Notes: a model not told the origin generated them from the letters alone. A stretch of 64,000 nucleotides of DNA from Moniliophthora roreri (GCA_001466705.2 LATX02000179.1:434001-498000); one strand, 5' to 3'. Shown: positions 43,786 through 54,989, counted from the stretch's first letter. Translations and numbers: made by a program.

Positions 43786-45083
43786 TCTTGCTCCATGAGA
43801 TCAAGAAGCAAGTCCTTTTCTTCTTTTGTCTGGTCATTGACAATAGCCCAGATCTTTGCAAATTTTTCTTCTTTTGTCATCCTTTTCAGTTCTTCCTTCT
43901 TTGGTTCCTCCTTCCTGCCATTATCCAGACAATCCTTCACCCTATGACTGCTTCTCTCACACTGGAAGCAAAGTCCTTTTGCTATGTATTCCTTTCAATT
44001 GGCTTTGCTTATCCTTTTGATAGAGGCCCCTTCTTTCTTTCAGAAGTTTCATTGGGACTTCTTTCCATTGTCTTCATCCCATCTCTTCCCATACTCCAGC
44101 ACTTGCTTCCAGCTTTCATCAAATAAGATTGCCATGTCTATTCAATCTTTTATGTTTCCTGGTTTTCCTTCTGGTCAGGTCATGATCTTCATTATGAGTC
44201 CTTTGGGTAACTCTTGTTTGAAGGCTTTGATCTGAGCCACATCATTGTATTCTATTTGCTTAGCAAGGTACTGGAGCTGATAGATGTATTCATCAGCTTG
44301 TTCCTTCATCTTCAGGTCTCAGAGTTTCATCTGGGCTTTAAGTGCAGTGTCTAGGGTGTTCAAACAAGACCTTGAATTCCTTGATGAAGTCTATCTATGA
44401 AACCTTTTCTGCCTCCACATCTCTTGCAAGAAGAAGATCTGTCTTCTCATTCTTCCAGAACTCCTCTGGTCCATCTATCATGTATGACAGTAGAAACAGT
44501 TTCTTTGCTCAGTCCATAGTGAACATCTTTAGATTCAGTTCAACATAGAGAATTTCTTTGCTTCTTTCTATTCCCCTGTAAAAGCTTATGGGAGTGCTGT
44601 TTTTATTTCCTTTTCTGCAATAACCTATACTGGTACTGTGCTTCCAATTGTAGTTGCTTCTTCCTTTGGTTCATCTTTTGGCATGCTTCCTGATGGCCTC
44701 TTTTCTTCAGCCATTTCAGTTAGTAATCAAGGAGACTTCATTCAGGGGCTGTTCTTTAAGGTGTCCAGAAGTCTCTGATGTAGACAATTCTTCTCTCTTC
44801 AATATCTGCAGCAATTCAACACCTTCATAGTCTGCTTCTTCAGATCCATGTGCTATAGATTGTGGAGTCAAGGTTCTCCTTGTTCTTGACAGATTGGGTG
44901 GTGTCTCTTCTCAAGACTGCTTTGATTGCAAGAGCAATAGGGGAGGGGGTCAAGAGTTCTTTCTGAGTGGCTCTGGTTGATAGTGGGATTGCTTGTCCAC
45001 CAGGGTTTGATATGAAATCCATGCCACCACTCTTCCACTTTAGTGATGTCTTGTTTGATCTGTTGTTCACTCCATTTTGACAT
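43776..45083 (-). pseudogene. gag: Element G gag
   Basis: ATG at 45083 gives MSKWSEQQIKQDITKVEEWW, matching the N-terminal helix of B2 and J gag. A Pro/Ser linker and a heavily decayed capsid core follow (FWKNEKTDLLLA-like near 44440). A knuckle region near 43965-43930 reads C-x2-C with decayed neighbours. Many stops. Confidence 0.75.
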
Positions 45084-45147
45084 TGTCTTGGTTTCCTAGG
45101 TGAATGCCTAAACCTTAGTAGATTGGCAATCAACTAGCTTGACCTCG

Positions 45148-45584
45148 TGTTACACTACTCATGCAGCAATGCTATCAACAACTTCAAGTGTTTTTGCTCA
45201 AGTCACAAGTCAAGTTTGAGTACACTCAAAGAGGCCTTTGAGGTTCAGAGTTCCTTTGGTTACCACATTGACACAAGTAGATAGAATTAACTAGGTCAAG
45301 CTGAAGAGCTAAGACCATGGCACAAGCACTTAAATAGATACATCTAATGCCTACATAAAGTCTATGTGTAAACAGTAGTATCAGTTAAATAGAAGTGATC
45401 CCCAATGCTGTTGGGATATCTTACAAATATTTGTTACATGAATGAGAAAGAAATGGAAGCTGGAAATGTGTATGAGTCCAATAAGGCAAGTAACATAAAG
45501 AAGAAGGAAAAGGGGGCTGGAAAGGTGGACATGTCCAAAAGCAAAGGGAAGCATATGTAGTATGTAGGGAGGGAGTTTGTAACA
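45148..45584 (-). repeat. 5' LTR of element G (437 bp)
   Basis: TGTTAC...TGTAACA ends. On the minus strand TATTTAA precedes TCAGCTTGACCT (complement at about 45297-45308). Right flank GTCAG is element H integrase. Confidence 0.82.
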
Positions 45585-46300
45585 GTCAGAGATAATGTGA
45601 TCTGGGAGGCCAAAATGTTTGTATAGATGCTGGATTAGCAGATTTGCAATTCCTGCAGTGTCCATTAGTTTTTTTACATAGTGTAAAAATTACCCTCTTC
45701 ATAGATGAGTGGTTCACCATGACTAAGATAGCATCCAACTCATTGACTTCTGGCAGGTCCATGATGAGATCCATAGCACACTTGAAAAGAGAAGGAATTC
45801 TTTGGTCCTTCTATTGGTTGGACTGGGGTACATGTGGGGTGTGTGTTAATCTTTATCTGCTGGCATGGGACACACCTATTGACAAAATTCCTAATAAGTT
45901 TTGTCATTCCTGGCCACCAGTAGTCTCACTGTACTTGCTCCACTGTATTCTACTGTTCTTGGTGACCTGTCCCCATCTCTTTATGAACTTCTTTCACAAT
46001 TGCCCACCATAATTCCTCATTTTTGGGGACATACATCTTTCCTTTGAAAAACAGCAGTTCATCTTTAATTTCCCAATCTGAGAGTGCAGACTTGATTAGT
46101 GGCATGCCTTGGTCTAACAATGTTTCCAAGGCTGACTTGTGAAAGTCGTCTGGGCCCAACCATTTCTGAATCTCTTCTTCTAGCTCTAGATTGATTCCTT
46201 TAACAAACAGGTGATCTGGTAACATCACAATGTTTTCATTATCATTGTCTTCTTCATCTCATTCATTGGATCTCTATGACAGTGCATCAGCTTGTGTCAT
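45585..46300 (-). pseudogene. pol: Element H integrase, truncated
   Basis: MMLPDHLFVKGINLELEEE, a decayed HHCC region (HKEMGTGHQEQ; cysteines near 45860) and MDLIMDLPEVN with HSSMKRVIF. It stops at PDHIIS, just before the second catalytic Asp, where element G's LTR lies. Confidence 0.8.
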
Positions 46301-48139
46301 CTGTTTTCCCAGCATGTGAATTAGTGCAAGATCAAACTCTGACAAGAATAGGCTTCATTGCACCTGTTGTCAGTTCAGCTTTTGTGCAGTTCTAAAATAT
46401 GTTAGGTTCTTATGATCCAATGGGACCACTACTTTGTGTTCCCCCCCATCAGATAGTGTCACCACTCTGTCAGTGCTCTAACTATCGCTAGCAACTCTCA
46501 ATCATAGATTTCATGGTTGTGCTCTGTTTGAGACAGAGACTTTGAAAGGTACCTGCATGAGTACCATTCTCCATCTGTCTCCTTCTGCTGAAGAACTGCC
46601 CCTATTGCCCATTTAGAAGCATCTGCTTCTATGACAAATGGTTTGTCTGGATCCAGTATCTTTAGTACAAGTTCAGAAAGGAACTTTTTCTTTAAGAGGT
46701 TGAAAGCCTTTTGACAGTCTGAGGTTCATTTGAATTTTTATTAGATCATTCAAAGGGCAAGCAATGTCCAAATACTGTCTGATGAATTTCCAGTAAAAGT
46801 TTCCAAAGCCTAAGAAGGCTCATACTCCTTTGACTGTCTGTAGTGGTTCCCATTCTGTTATTCCTGCCAATTTGACTGGGTCCATTGCAATATGACCAGG
46901 ACAGATGACCATACCCAAAAAGACAACTTTATTGACATCAAATTCACACTTCTTAGGCTTGAGGTAAAGACCATGCTTTTGTATTTGTTCCATCAGTTGT
47001 TGAGTCTATTCCTAATGCTCCTTTCAATCTTTCAAGAAGACCAGAATATCATCCATATATACAATGCACCATCCTTCATCTATGAAATCCAACAGAATGT
47101 CATTCATAAAAGCCTGGAATGTGGCCAGTGAAATACTGAGTCTAAAGAACATCACTATCAGTTCAAAGAGCCCTCAATTTGTCTTGGAGGCTGCCTTCCA
47201 TTGGTCTCCATCCTTAATCCTGATGTTGTTGTATCCATTCCAAAGATCCAGTTTACTAAAGATTCTTGCTCCTTTTAGTTTATCAATGAGTTCTGATATC
47301 AGTGAGAGCAGATATATGTTCTTAATTGTTCCTTTGTTGAGCTTCTGTGGGGATTTTGATTCATAGATGTATCTCTTCCAGAGGTTTTCTTCAATGAATT
47401 TGTCTTGTTCTGCTTGTTCTACCAGAGACAGAGGGTAGAGCTTGCAGTTCTGAGGTACAAAATCCAGCTTCAAGTTGATGGCATGATCATAAGGCTGCGA
47501 TAGTGGGAATTGTTCTGACTTTCCCTTCTCAAACCAATCATAATGCTCAGCAAGGTATAGCAGTACTAATTCCTCAATAGCCTTTTTCAGAGCTTTCTTC
47601 ACTTGTGCCAACTCCTGGGAGGTCATTGTTTTTGCTCTGATAAGGACTTCTAGAGGAGTAGTATCTAATACTCTAATGAACCTTCTGATTGTAATCTTCC
47701 TTTTTGCTAGAAATTCAATTTCTCCCATTTGCCAGTCAATTTTGGAATTGTGTGATCTCAGCCATGGGAGGCTAAGAATTATGGTTTCTTCTTCTATGCC
47801 CAAAATTAGAAAGTCTTTGTGAAAGACCTTCCATTCCATAGTAAACATGAGGTTGACCATATGAGAGATCCATGCTATTTTGTTCAGAGTGCCATCCACA
47901 TTGAAGACTTTTATTTTCTCTGGAAGAGCATCCCATTTCTTTTCTAGTGTTCTAGCAAGTATTGGACTAATGAATTTCCCTCTTGCTTCCAAGTCTAGAA
48001 GGGCTTTGGTTTCAATGATTTTATTTCTCACCTTGTACTAAAGAGGAATATGCATAGAATTCTAATTGATCTTGGCTAGTACAAAATGTGAAATTACTAT
48101 TGGCAGCAGAGATGTCATCCTCTTTTGCCATTTCAAAAA
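46301..48139 (-). pseudogene. pol: Element H protease, reverse transcriptase and RNase H
   Basis: The 285-residue frame 48031-47174 covers protease and the start of RT. The protease site reads LDLEARG in place of LDSGA-G; both changes are single transitions and would inactivate it. An in-frame gap removes the [17 protein letters not shown] block (joined [11 protein letters not shown]). RT palm (47170-46900, with YMDD-like near 47065) and RNase H follow with many stops. Confidence 0.83.
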
Positions 48140-48142
48140 CCC
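48133..48142 (-). promoter_or_regulatory. Candidate -1 frameshift site of element H
   Basis: Minus strand GGGTTTTTGA at the gag end, identical to B2, E, G and J. Confidence 0.6.
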
Positions 48143-49494
48143 TCCTGCTCCATAAGATCCAAAAGGAGTTCCTTGTCTTCCTTTGGTTGGTTGTTAATAA
48201 GAGCATGGATCTTTGCATACCATTCTTCCTTTGTCATCCTTTTCAGTTCTTCTTTTCTTTCTTCCTTCTTTACTCCATCTGGGCAATCCTTTACCCTGTG
48301 ACCAATTCTTCCACATTGGAAACAGTCTCTTCATCATGTATTCTTTTCTCTCAGTCTTGCTAATCCTTCTGACCAAGACCCCATCTTTCTTTTGGAAAGT
48401 TCACTGGGATTTCTTATTATCTTCATTCTATCTCTTCCCATATTCCTGAGCCTGCTTTTAAGTTTCATTAAAGAGAATTGCTGCATTCATCCAGTCCTTT
48501 ATAGTGTCTGGTTTTCCTTCAGGTCTCATCATGACCTTTATCATGAGACCTTGTGGCAACCCTTGTTTGAAGGCTTCAATCTTTGCAGCATTATTGTACC
48601 CCATCTGATCTGCTAGATATTAAAATTAGTAGGTGTATTTGTTAGCACATTCCTTCATCTTCAGATCCCAGAGCTTCATCTGGGCATCAAGGAAATCCTT
48701 CTATTTAGGAGCTTTAGCCAGGTCTTCATCCTTCAAGAGTTCTTTTATCTTTTGATTCTTCCAGAACTGCTCTGGTTCTCTCTGCATATACAAGAGCATG
48801 AACAACTCCTTCATTCTGTCATTCTTAAATGCTCTCAGGTTCAGCACAACATATAGCTGCACTTCTAGCAGAAACTTCTTTGTATTCTTTTGTTCTCCTG
48901 TGACTGGTACTGGTAAAGTAGCCTTTACTTCCTTGTCTTCAGACACTATCTGCACTAGTACAGTTTACTCAATCTTTGTCTCCTCTGGTTCCGGCTCAAC
49001 CTTTAGCTTACTTTCTTGTGGCTTCTTATCTTCTAATATCTCTGTTAGAGGTCTGGGCATCTTTGGTTTAGAGCTGTTTTTTAGAGCTTCCAGAAGATTC
49101 TGGAATGGATCTTGTTCTTCAGGCAATTTGAAGGAGATATCTGATGTAGAAGATCCTTCTCTCTTCAATATTGGTAGAGATGAGATATCTCCAGAATCTG
49201 CTTTGCTTAAGCTATGTGCTATGAATTCTGGGGTTCAAGTTTTCTTTGTTTTTGATTCTTCAGGTCATGTCTCTTCCTGAGACAACTTCTGTTGTGATTG
49301 CTTCAGCAAGAGAGTCAGAAGTTCTCGATGGGATTGTCTGGTTAAAGGTAGGGTTGCTTGTCCACCATGGCTCAATATCAATTGGGTTTGTAAAGTACAC
49401 TGCCACTCTTCTGCTTCAGCAATGTCTCACTTGATCTGCTGATCCTGTGTTAACAGGTTGTCAGTTGTCTGTTTTGATGTTATTTTCTTTTCCA
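48133..49494 (-). pseudogene. gag: Element H gag
   Basis: From a possible ATG at 49494: a Ser/Thr-rich N-terminus, then SDISFKLPEEQDPFQNLLEAL, the capsid core (KKFLLEVQLYVVLNL, EQFWKNQKI) and, in shifted frame near 48325, a knuckle CFQCGRIGHRVKDC. Stops at 48962 and 48698 and a one-base shift at the knuckle break it. Confidence 0.8.
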
Positions 49495-49539
49495 TTCCTT
49501 GGGTAGTTGATGCCTAAACCTCAGTAGGTCAGCAATTGA

Positions 49540-49551
49540 TCAGCTTGACCT
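49540..49551 (-). promoter_or_regulatory. Primer-binding site of element H
   Basis: Minus strand AGGTCAAGCTGA two bases inside the LTR, complementary to the LTR motif near 49700-49711. Confidence 0.62.
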
Positions 49552-49553
49552 TA

Positions 49554-49999
49554 TGTTACATTACTTGCACAGCAACATCAACACCTCAACACCACTGGAC
49601 TTAGTAATGTAGAGTTTACTGTCAAGTTTGAGTCGCTCAGAGGCTTCTGAGGTTCAGAGTTCCTTCAACATTGCTAAACACAGCTATAAGATTAACCAGG
49701 TCAAGCTGAAGAGCTAGAGTCCTAGTATAAGCACTTAAATAGATACATCTGATATCTACATAATATTTCATATGTAAGTAGCAGTATCAGTTAAATATGA
49801 GTAATATCTAACACTGTCAGTATATGCTGATGTTATGTTATTACAAGTGGAGAAAGAGAAAAGGGGCTGGAAATGTGTATGAGTCCATTAGAAAAAGAAG
49901 CATAAGAGAGGAAGGAAAGGGGAACAGGGAAGGTGAATATGTCTGAGAGAGGGGAAAGCATACATAATAAATAGATACAGAGAAGGGGGGGTTGTAACA
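49554..49999 (-). repeat. 5' LTR of element H (446 bp)
   Basis: TGTTAC...TGTAACA ends. Contains CCAGGTCAAGCTGAAGAGCT (the complement of the self-primer and its hairpin) and two U3-like units with CTGGAAATGTGTA and ACAGGGAAGGTGAATATGTC. Confidence 0.82.
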
Positions 50000-50283
50000 G
50001 AAGGTTTCCAAACAAAGTATAAGAAAGAATGTTAGAGAATGTTGAAGAAAGTATCAGTAAGCATAGAACAAGAGAGAACTTTATAGAAAGAGAAGCATTG
50101 AGTCAGATGGTACAAGTACTGAGACAGATGGAAAAGGGAACTGGGAATGTGTAATTGTCTGATAGAAATAGGAAACATATGATCAAGAAGTCGTTCTGAA
50201 GAGAAAAGGAAGTATCACCAGGTATCACTACATGAATGAAAAAGTGCAGTGTATTCAAGGAGTTAGAAAAGTTGTAATAACAA
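50000..50283. other. Unresolved scrap between H and I
   Basis: Contains one U3-like block (GGGAACTGGGAATGTGTAAT at about 50137-50156), so it probably holds an LTR remnant in minus orientation. No coding signal. Confidence 0.35.
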
Positions 50284-50844
50284 AACTCAATTCAACCTCA
50301 AGGTAGAGGTGTACATAGAGGAGGCAGAGGAGGCAGAGGCAGAGGATGAGAAAAACCATCCACTGGAAAGCATTGACAACCTACCAAATCTCAGCTTGCA
50401 GCCTCCAACACCAGTACTGAATCTAATGACAGAATTCACCACCCATGTCTCTGCCCTCTGTGCAAACTGGACCACCATTTCACCAGGGACTGCACACACT
50501 ACATATATAAACAATGCTTTGCACATGTGCCTGGACATCTCACTGGAAACTGCTCTCACTAATGATGGTCTTTGTGATTGGCAGGAAAACAGGCTGATCA
50601 GAGTCATAACACTTTGTCAGACTATAGCAATTATGACAATAACTCTGATGTCTTTGGCAACAGAGAATAGTGATGGGATGTTTATGGTGGAAACAGTGAA
50701 TGACTAACAAGAATTCCTGTCCATAGAAGTAAATCCTCAGATGGTTTCATTATGGACAGTCAAGGAACAAATGGCAGAAGGGTGGTCTCCCACTAGAGGA
50801 TCTAGAGATTACAATCACAATCTGTATGAAGATGGAGAATTATG
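50284..50844 (+). pseudogene. Scrap I: ORF3 C-terminal half with RGG box, knuckles and tail
   Basis: In the ORF3 frame, QPQGRGVHRGGRGGRGRG is an RGG-type basic stretch. It is followed near 50452-50550 by knuckle 1 (CPLCKLDHHFTRDC) and a mutated knuckle 2 (first Cys is Tyr). The +1 frame is open from 50309 to 50707 and, past one stop, continues with GWSPT to YEDGEL. A decayed purine tract and LTR start (about 50897) follow. It is the clearest case of an Arg/Gly-rich region beside the knuckles. Confidence 0.65.
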
Positions 50845-50896
50845 AAAGAAGAAAAGAGTTTGCTAAACCTGGAGTTTTGGCCTTAATAGAGGGGTA

Positions 50897-51090
50897 ATAA
50901 TACAATTTTACCTCTTTACCTATCTTTCTCCTTCTATCAGACAAGTCCACATTTCCAGCCTTCTTTTCCTATCTTATGTATGCTTCCCCTTCATCAGACA
51001 TATTCACCTTCCTAGCTCCATTTCTCTTCTTATACATGTAATAAGCATTTCATACAATGTCCTGACATACATTACATAAAATGACAAGTC
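50897..51090 (+). repeat. Partial 3' LTR (U3) of scrap I
   Basis: AGAGGGGTAA precedes a decayed LTR start. Two U3 units with ATCAGACA-A-TCCAC follow. Homology to other LTRs ends near 51090. Confidence 0.55.
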
Positions 51091-51378
51091 GGCATACCTC
51101 TGGAATAATGCCAAAGACTCATGAACACTCCCATATACCTAGAGGTCCCTGGTTATATGGGTTATGGCCAAGGTAGGGGGGTGGTTATATCACCCATGAT
51201 TTGTAATAACTTTCTGCCAACTTGTTATGAACACAGTGATTTGACACAACAAGTAAGTGGGGTTCTTGTCAGGTTAGTGGGAAATCATAACCAGTTATGG
51301 TAAGTTTTAATGAGTGACAGTGGTTATGGTAATTCAGAGCAGTTATCACTGATTAGTGGCATCATAACTCTCCATAAC
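51091..51378. other. Unassigned ATAAC/GTTAT-rich sequence, left flank of J
   Basis: Repeated GGTTATGG and CATAACC motifs in both orientations. Continues right of J at 61119. Its left edge GGCATACCT and right edge AGGTATACC are weakly inverted, but no target duplication is visible. The true copy next to J is 52113-52400. Confidence 0.3.
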
Positions 51379-51724
51379 TGTTATGTTTTCTTTGTTCTAT
51401 TCCTATGCTTCCTTTTCTGATCGGACAAGTACACCTCCCCAGTCCCCTTTTTCTTATAACTTCCATGCTTCTTCTTCCATCAGACCTATTACACCTTTCC
51501 AGTACCCCATTTCCTCATCAGAATGCTTAGCTATATTCCGACTTCGTTGGTATTTATTACCATATCATTGTAGTTGTTGGACGATTGTATAACATAGATT
51601 ACATGATAGGTTGTAACATATTTAAGTGCTCAAGCTAGGACTCAGAGTCCTCAGCTTGACCTGGTTAATCTTTACTTGTGTCATTGCCATGATCGAGGAT
51701 CTCTGAACTTCAGCATCTGCTGAA
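51379..51724 (+). repeat. Partial duplicate of J's 5' LTR (assembly copy)
   Basis: Identical to 52401-52746 and cut by the N. Not a separate LTR insertion. Confidence 0.85.
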
Positions 51725-51725
51725 N

Positions 51726-52746
51726 CTAACAAGAATTCCTGTCCATAGAAGTAAATCCTCAGATGGTTTCATTATGGACAGTCAAGGAACAAATGGCAGA
51801 AGGGTGGTCTCCCACTAGAGGATCTAGAGATTACAATCACAATCTGTATGAAGATGGAGAATTATGAAAGAAGAAAAGAGTTTGCTAAACCTGGAGTTTT
51901 GGCCTTAATAGAGGGGTAATAATACAATTTTACCTCTTTACCTATCTTTCTCCTTCTATCAGACAAGTCCACATTTCCAGCCTTCTTTTCCTATCTTATG
52001 TATGCTTCCCCTTCATCAGACATATTCACCTTCCTAGCTCCATTTCTCTTCTTATACATGTAATAAGCATTTCATACAATGTCCTGACATACATTACATA
52101 AAATGACAAGTCGGCATACCTCTGGAATAATGCCAAAGACTCATGAACACTCCCATATACCTAGAGGTCCCTGGTTATATGGGTTATGGCCAAGGTAGGG
52201 GGGTGGTTATATCACCCATGATTTGTAATAACTTTCTGCCAACTTGTTATGAACACAGTGATTTGACACAACAAGTAAGTGGGGTTCTTGTCAGGTTAGT
52301 GGGAAATCATAACCAGTTATGGTAAGTTTTAATGAGTGACAGTGGTTATGGTAATTCAGAGCAGTTATCACTGATTAGTGGCATCATAACTCTCCATAAC
52401 TGTTATGTTTTCTTTGTTCTATTCCTATGCTTCCTTTTCTGATCGGACAAGTACACCTCCCCAGTCCCCTTTTTCTTATAACTTCCATGCTTCTTCTTCC
52501 ATCAGACCTATTACACCTTTCCAGTACCCCATTTCCTCATCAGAATGCTTAGCTATATTCCGACTTCGTTGGTATTTATTACCATATCATTGTAGTTGTT
52601 GGACGATTGTATAACATAGATTACATGATAGGTTGTAACATATTTAAGTGCTCAAGCTAGGACTCAGAGTCCTCAGCTTGACCTGGTTAATCTTTACTTG
52701 TGTCATTGCCATGATCGAGGATCTCTGAACTTCAGCATCTGCTGAA
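51726..52746. repeat. Right copy of the exact 1021-bp duplication
   Basis: Identical to 50704-51724. It carries the real junction of scrap I, the ATAAC-rich flank and J's 5' LTR. Confidence 0.9.
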
Positions 52747-52836
52747 CGCACTCAAACTTGAACTTGAGAACTGCTTGTAAGAAGGTTCACCTTTTATAAG
52801 TGGTTAAGTTGACGTTGCTGTGCAAGTAATGTAACA
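52401..52836 (+). repeat. 5' LTR of J (436 bp)
   Basis: TGTTAT...GTAACA. Tandem U3 units at 52426-52545, TATTTAA at 52641, hairpin CAAGCTAGGACT-CAG-AGTCCTCAGCTTG and TCAGCTTGACCT at 52673 (32 nt from TATA). Confidence 0.93.
52641..52684 (+). promoter_or_regulatory. Core promoter and self-primer of J
   Basis: TATTTAA, 32-nt spacing, then TCAGCTTGACCT. At this distance transcription would be expected to begin at or next to the 12-mer, so the RNA 5' end could pair with the primer site at 52839. The start site is inferred, not observed. Confidence 0.6.
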
Positions 52837-52838
52837 CA

Positions 52839-52850
52839 AGGTCAAGCTAA
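52839..52850 (+). promoter_or_regulatory. Primer-binding site of J
   Basis: AGGTCAAGCTAA, two bases after the LTR. It differs from the other elements' AGGTCAAGCTGA by one transition. Confidence 0.62.
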
Positions 52851-53164
52851 TCGATTGCCAACCTATCCAGGTTTAAGGCATCACCTAGGAGAACAAGACA
52901 CTGCCACGGATGGAATTCCAGATAGAGAGAGACATTGTGGAAGCAGAGGAGCGCCAGCGTGGATTACAAACCCAATCCATATCGAACCCTGGTGGACAAG
53001 TGATCCCACTGTTAACCCAGGCATCCTGCAGGAAACTGTTGACCGCCTCGCCATCACCATCACTAATGAATCTACCACCAACAGAGACACCAAGAGAAGA
53101 CCCCAAAACAAGGAGAACCTTGATCCCATCATCCATTATAACTGGTTCAGGGGAGAACAGATCT

Positions 53165-53889
53165 CACTATGTATGAGGTGTTCTTTTCATGCTATTAATA
53201 CAAAGGAAATACACTCAGAATACTGCTATATATTTACTTCTAGACAACACTCAGAAAACTCTATTATCATCACATATTGAAAACAGCAAGCATATTCTGT
53301 ATTTTAATTTCCAGAAGAGTCTGTATTTTCTAATAATTTTATAACAATGAAATTATAAAATTATTCTTTAGTTTTCTAATTACAAATATACTAGATTTTC
53401 TGCCTTATAAAATAGTGAGAAAACATTCAGAAAATAAATATAAAATTTTGAATATTATATCAAGGAAAACATGTTAAATACAAAAGGAAAATTATATGAA
53501 AACTATCTGAAAACTGCTGTAAGATATAGTATTTCCACATGATTTTCCTACCATTTTCCTAGTGTTTTCTCTGACTTTCCCACAATAAAAAAATTGGAAT
53601 TTTTATCTTATCTTATCAGCATTTTCTGAGCATTTTCAACCAGAGAAAATTTAATGTTTTCTCAGCATGGAAATTATTCTAATATATTGTATTGTCTATT
53701 AATTCTCAGAATCTGAAAATTTTATATTTTTTGCTATTGAAAATTTAGCATCCTCCAGACATATTCTTGTTGAGGGGACACAATTAAAATTTAGAATTTA
53801 TAAATGCTTTTTTGAAAATCTTCTTTGCAAGAAGATTAAGTGTTTTCTCAATTAGAAAACCATGTTAAAAGAACACCTTGTACATAGTG
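53165..53889. mobile_element. CACTA-type MITE, copy 1 (725 bp, TSD TCT)
   Basis: Ends CACTATGTATGAGGTG... and its near-perfect inverse (...CACCTTGTACATAGTG); the repeat is about 24 bp with two mismatches. TCT flanks both sides (53162-53164, 53890-53892). The interior is AT-rich with many GAAAAC/GTTTTC words in both orientations, like subterminal transposase sites. No coding frame. Inserted in J gag. Confidence 0.87.
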
Positions 53890-54989
53890 TCTGAAGAAGC
53901 AATGCCGCCTATCACACTGAAGGGAGTTGAACCGGATACATTTACTACCTCTTCAATCTTAGCAGAGGATTTGGACCCCTTTCAGCATCTCCTACACGCA
54001 CTAAAGAACAGCCCCAGATCGATGAAACAACCTCAACTTGAAGAGATGTCAGAAGATAAGAAGCCATCGGGAAGTAAACCCAAGATAGAAACAGCAGCCA
54101 AAGAAACAATGATTAGTGCCATGGTACCTATACAGGTGATACTGGCGGAGGAGGTAAAAGCAGCATTGCCAAGAGCCTTTACGGGACACCAAAAGGATGC
54201 AAAGAAGTTCCTCCAAGAAGTGTTATTGTACATCACTCTCAACCCAAAAACATTCCCTACAGATCGGATGAAGAAGCTCTTCCTCCTTTCATATATGACT
54301 GACGGACCAGGGGAGTTTTGGAAGAACAACAAAACAGACCTTTTGCTTGTGTTTGACCCAGATGCAGAAAAGGTCTCGTGGGGAGACTTCCTGGAAGATT
54401 TCAAAACGTCATTCGAACCCCTCGATATGGCCTTAGAAGCTCAGCTGAAGCTTCAGGATTTGAAGATGAAGGAGAGAGCCGATGAATATATGTATCAGTT
54501 CTCGTACTTGGCCAAACAAATGGGATATAACGACGCTGCGCAGATTGTAGCCTTCAAATGGGGATTACCAAAGAGTCTGGTACTAAAGATCATGACCCGA
54601 CCAGAGGGAGCCCCCACCAGTATCAAGGACTGGATGAATGCTGCTATCCTCTTCGATGAAGGATACAAACAGGCTATGGAGTATGGAAAAACATGGGACA
54701 AAGAAAATGGAAGGAAGGCACCTTGAAACTTCCGAAAGAAGGAGGATGTTGCTATCAAACAGATCTCGGAGATTGACTGGAAGGAATACATGGCAAAGGG
54801 ACTATGCTTTCGATGTGGAAGGGGAGGACACCGAATTAGAGATTGTCCAGATGAGCCGAAGAAGGAAGAGAAGAAGAAGGAAGAGCCAAAGAAACTTTCA
54901 AAGGAAGAAATGTTTGCCAAGATTAAGGCACTGGTAAATGATCAGATGGAAGAAGAGAAGAATCTTCTGATTGACCTCATGGAACACGA

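Larger units (their letters stand above)
43490..45584 (-). mobile_element. Element G: LTR, gag and start of protease
   Basis: Minus strand: LTR 45584-45148, primer site AGGTCAAGCT (45136-45145, slightly decayed), gag, slip site and the protease start; sequence ends at 43490 in F's LTR. The right LTR abuts integrase of element H, so G inserted in H. CpG-poor. Confidence 0.83.
45585..49999 (-). mobile_element. Element H: chromovirus, 3' part lost to element G
   Basis: Minus strand: LTR 49999-49554, primer site 49551-49540, gag, slip site, protease, RT, RNase H, integrase up to the second Asp region, then element G's LTR. CpG-poor and heavily mutated. Confidence 0.85.
50704..51724. repeat. Left copy of an exact 1021-bp duplication flanking N 51725
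   Basis: Identical to 51726-52746; ORFs are offset by 1022. The left copy ends inside J's 5' LTR at GCTGAA, the right copy continues. Best explained as an unmerged contig overlap. Confidence 0.9.

Noticed and set aside
51091..51378. A DNA transposon with TIR GGYATACCT
   Set aside because: The edges match only weakly and no target duplication is visible; kept as a low-interest observation only.
52401..52545. CRISPR-like or satellite array from the repeated U3 blocks
   Set aside because: Only two degenerate units per LTR and no spacer structure; they belong to U3.
53200..53860. Coding or RNA gene inside the CACTA MITE
   Set aside because: AT-rich, no open frame, dominated by short GAAAAC/GTTTTC words typical of subterminal repeats.
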